NCBI GenBank assembly: GCA_021202835.1 | Contig: JAJQCI010000313.1 | Span: 1-7,591 of the forward strand | From: Clostridiales bacterium | GTDB lineage: Bacteria > Bacillota > Clostridia > Lachnospirales > CAG-274 | Direction: 5' to 3' | DNA: 7,591 nucleotides | Shown: in pieces, positions 6,156 to 7,591 of the stretch | How the letters are laid out: each line of letters opens with the position of its first letter | Position numbering within the stretch: the stretch's first letter is position 1 | Position numbers and translations under genes: made by a program | Notes under the pieces: generated by a model | The model's database searches: none | What the model saw: the letters and a program-made list of their open reading frames with translations, nothing else | What the model was told of the DNA's origin: nothing

Positions 6156-6689
6156 ATGGATTCTATTATAGATCTCATCGACGAAATACAGGATTTATTG
6201 GACGCCTGTAAAAAATCGGCTTTTTCATCAGGTAAAATTGCCGTAGACAAAGAACAGATAACCGAACTTCTTCAGGATATCAGACTTAATATACCCTCTG
6301 AAATTGCACAGGCTAAGCGTATTTCGGAAAAATGCGAGAAGATTGTTCAGGAGGCTCACAATAAGGCCAACCAGATTATAAGACAGGCCGAAGATCAGGC
6401 TCAGAAGCTTGTTTTGGAGCATGAAATCACAAGACAGGCTCAGGCCGAGGCTGAGATTATTGTTGAGGACGCAAGAGAGGACGCAAGAGAAATAAGAAGA
6501 AACGCCGTTTCATATGCCGATGATCTTTTAAGCGATGTTGAAGAGGCTGTTACTCAAACTCTCCGCAAGGTTGAGGAGGAGTCTAAGAATGCCCTTAATT
6601 CTATAGAAGAAACAACAAACAGCCTTAACGATTTCCTTAATGATGAAATAGACATAATTACCGGAAACAGAGACGAGCTTAAGAATTAA
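6156..6689 (+). CDS. Small coiled-coil protein of unknown function
   Basis: A 177-residue, highly charged protein without signal peptide or membrane segment. After a short N-terminal helical part (MDSIIDLIDEIQDLL) and a loop (about 18-40), residues 45-165 are almost entirely Ala, Glu, Gln, Arg and Lys with no proline past about residue 48. The alanine-rich runs (AQAEAEIIVEDAREDAREI) suggest a long coiled coil. A less repetitive block, RRNAVSYADDLLSDVEEAV, sits in the middle and may be the diagnostic part. Proteins of this look are often auto-annotated as 'ATPase' or DivIVA-like, but no Walker motif is visible, so no enzyme activity should be inferred. GGAGG at 6141-6145 lies ten bases before the ATG. 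The two-base gap to coaD makes it part of that operon. A scaffold or division/sporulation-linked role is only a guess from shape and from the nearby ylbJ. Confidence 0.85.
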   Translation: MDSIIDLIDEIQDLLDACKKSAFSSGKIAVDKEQITELLQDIRLNIPSEIAQAKRISEKCEKIVQEAHNKANQIIRQAEDQAQKLVLEHEITRQAQAEAEIIVEDAREDAREIRRNAVSYADDLLSDVEEAVTQTLRKVEEESKNALNSIEETTNSLNDFLNDEIDIITGNRDELKN

Positions 6690-6711
6690 GCGGATTTAAA
6701 GCTTTTACATA

Positions 6712-6748
6712 AAAAATAAGGAGGGGAGGAGAGGCCCCTCTTATTTTT
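6712..6748. terminator. Two-way terminator between convergent operons
   Basis: AAAAATAA-G-GAGGGG (6712-6726) pairs with CCCCTC-TTATTTTT (6735-6748), giving six GC-rich pairs, a one-base bulge and eight A-T pairs around an 8-nt loop. Because the flanks are A-rich on one side and T-rich on the other, both strands give a stem followed by a U-rich tail. It therefore serves the plus-strand rsmD operon and the minus-strand ylbJ gene. The 5' arm and loop form a purine run that looks like repeated ribosome binding sites, but no start codon follows. Confidence 0.9.
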
Positions 6749-6784
6749 AATAATATTTGGCTGAAATGCTGCAGACGGACTGTT

Positions 6785-7591
6785 TTATTTTAATATAAGC
6801 AGGACAATACAGCAGAGAAAAAAGCTTATAAGGCCGCAGATTATTTTGCCGGTTATGTAAGGCAGACAGGGGAGAGAGCTTTCCTCCAGAAGGGCGGCAG
6901 ACTGTGCATGGACGCATAAGCCCCCGAAGGAGATTATGAAGCAGAGAAAAGGCAGTTTAAGAGGAGTATTTGTTTCGGCGATCAGCCTGCAGCCGTTTGT
7001 CATCTCCAAAATACTTAAGACAAGTCTTTCGGTTAGGGCTTTGTCTATTCCCAAAAGGCTTAATGGGGAGGATATAAGGCGGAGTATGCCCGTAAGACGG
7101 GTTATTCTTGTTATTACGGAAAAAAGCACTATAAAGCCGCCTACGGAGATCATGGAGCGGCAGCCGTTTTCTACGGAATGAGAGAGGGCACTGCCGAAGG
7201 TTTTGTTAAGGGGTTTGGCCCTGAAGCCGGCGCTTTTGTTTTCAGGGGCGTAAGGCCCAAGAAGCACACCCAGTATAATGGGAGCCGCATAATGGCATAT
7301 AAGTATAATTAATCCCCCGGAGGGGCTTTTAAGCATAACCGTGCCTACGCTTCCCAAAATAAACAAGGGCCCCGAATTGCTGCAGTAGGCTGAAAGGCGC
7401 AGGGCCTCCGGCTTTGAAATAAGCTTGTTTTTATACATTTCCGAAAGAGTTCCTATGCCTATGGGGTAGCCCGAGGTTATTCCGCTTAAGAAAACAAAAA
7501 AGCCCTCGGAGGATATATTAAAAATATTTTTTGCAATGGGAGCTGCCGCTTTGCTTATGAAGCTTACAAAGTTAAGGTTTATAAGCAAGGA
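6785..7591 (-). CDS. ylbJ: YlbJ-type sporulation integral membrane protein, N-terminus outside the window
   Basis: Multi-pass membrane protein of the YlbJ family, which carries nucleoside-recognition (Gate) domains; in B. subtilis ylbJ is a sporulation gene needed for heat-resistant spores. The 268 visible codons include family-type blocks SGYPIG, EALRLSAYCSNSGPLFILGSVG, HYAAP, LEMTNGCRLIAE and SFGGLCVHAQSA, and several hydrophobic stretches, the last ending at LLILK. The frame stays open through the right edge, and the family is near 400 residues, so roughly a third of the protein lies beyond the window; a TTG at 7588 is an internal leucine rather than a start. It is convergent with the rsmD operon, although in B. 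subtilis ylbJ lies beside coaD (ylbI). Confidence 0.88.
   Translation of the reverse strand, partial: SLLINLNFVSFISKAAAPIAKNIFNISSEGFFVFLSGITSGYPIGIGTLSEMYKNKLISKPEALRLSAYCSNSGPLFILGSVGTVMLKSPSGGLIILICHYAAPIILGVLLGPYAPENKSAGFRAKPLNKTFGSALSHSVENGCRSMISVGGFIVLFSVITRITRLTGILRLISSPLSLLGIDKALTERLVLSILEMTNGCRLIAETNTPLKLPFLCFIISFGGLCVHAQSAALLEESSLPCLPYITGKIICGLISFFLCCIVLLILK

Noticed and set aside
6720..6734. Purine run resembling tandem ribosome binding sites
   Set aside because: It is the 5' arm and loop of the two-way terminator, and no start codon follows at usable distance.
6936..7181. Plus-strand 81-codon frame opposite ylbJ
   Set aside because: Antisense to conserved YlbJ blocks, no credible ribosome binding site, no recognisable motif.
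1..7591. CRISPR array, tRNA/rRNA genes, insertion sequences, prophage or defence genes
   Set aside because: No regularly spaced repeats, no tRNA-like cloverleaf with a TTC-type T-loop, no transposase or integrase motifs; all long frames are accounted for by housekeeping families.

Overview
The window reads as chromosome from a low-to-moderate GC, probably spore-forming Firmicute of the class Clostridia. The reasons are the gene families (MutS2, a stand-alone MreB/Mbl, a CNNM/CorC-type membrane protein, and RsmD-CoaD close to a YlbJ homologue), the GGAGG-type ribosome binding sites, and promoters of vegetative sigma-A consensus type. A Lachnospirales-like source is a guess from gene style; no rRNA or other taxonomic marker is present.

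Layout. (1) Positions 50-4719 on the plus strand form one compact operon: a DUF21-CBS-CorC membrane protein, an actin-like MreB/Mbl overlapping it by 4 bp, and full-length MutS2 six bases further on. The operon's promoter lies left of the window. It ends at a UUCG-capped terminator (4769-4791). (2) Positions 4720-5104 hold no convincing protein gene but are not empty. Read on the minus strand, they contain a perfect consensus promoter (TTGACA, 17 nt, TATAAT), then about 134 nt folding into a 5' hairpin and a 13-bp closing helix around three hairpins, then a run of seven U. This is the layout of an independent structured small RNA, of a class I do not recognise, transcribed toward the 3' end of mutS2. 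A separate plus-strand promoter (5036-5064) serves the next operon. (3) Positions 5105-6689 on the plus strand hold rsmD, coaD (7-bp overlap) and a small coiled-coil protein gene (2-bp gap), ending at a two-way terminator. (4) From 6785 to the right edge, on the minus strand and convergent, is the C-terminal two-thirds or so of a YlbJ-type sporulation membrane protein.

How they fit together. Most genes are housekeeping: ion-transport-type membrane protein, cell-shape cytoskeleton, ribosome-rescue/DNA-processing ATPase, 16S rRNA methylation and the penultimate step of coenzyme A synthesis. The rsmD-coaD-(ylbJ) grouping matches the Bacillus subtilis ylbH-ylbI-ylbJ neighbourhood, except that ylbJ is inverted and a coiled-coil gene is inserted. 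The item most worth attention is the candidate minus-strand RNA at about 4794-4927.
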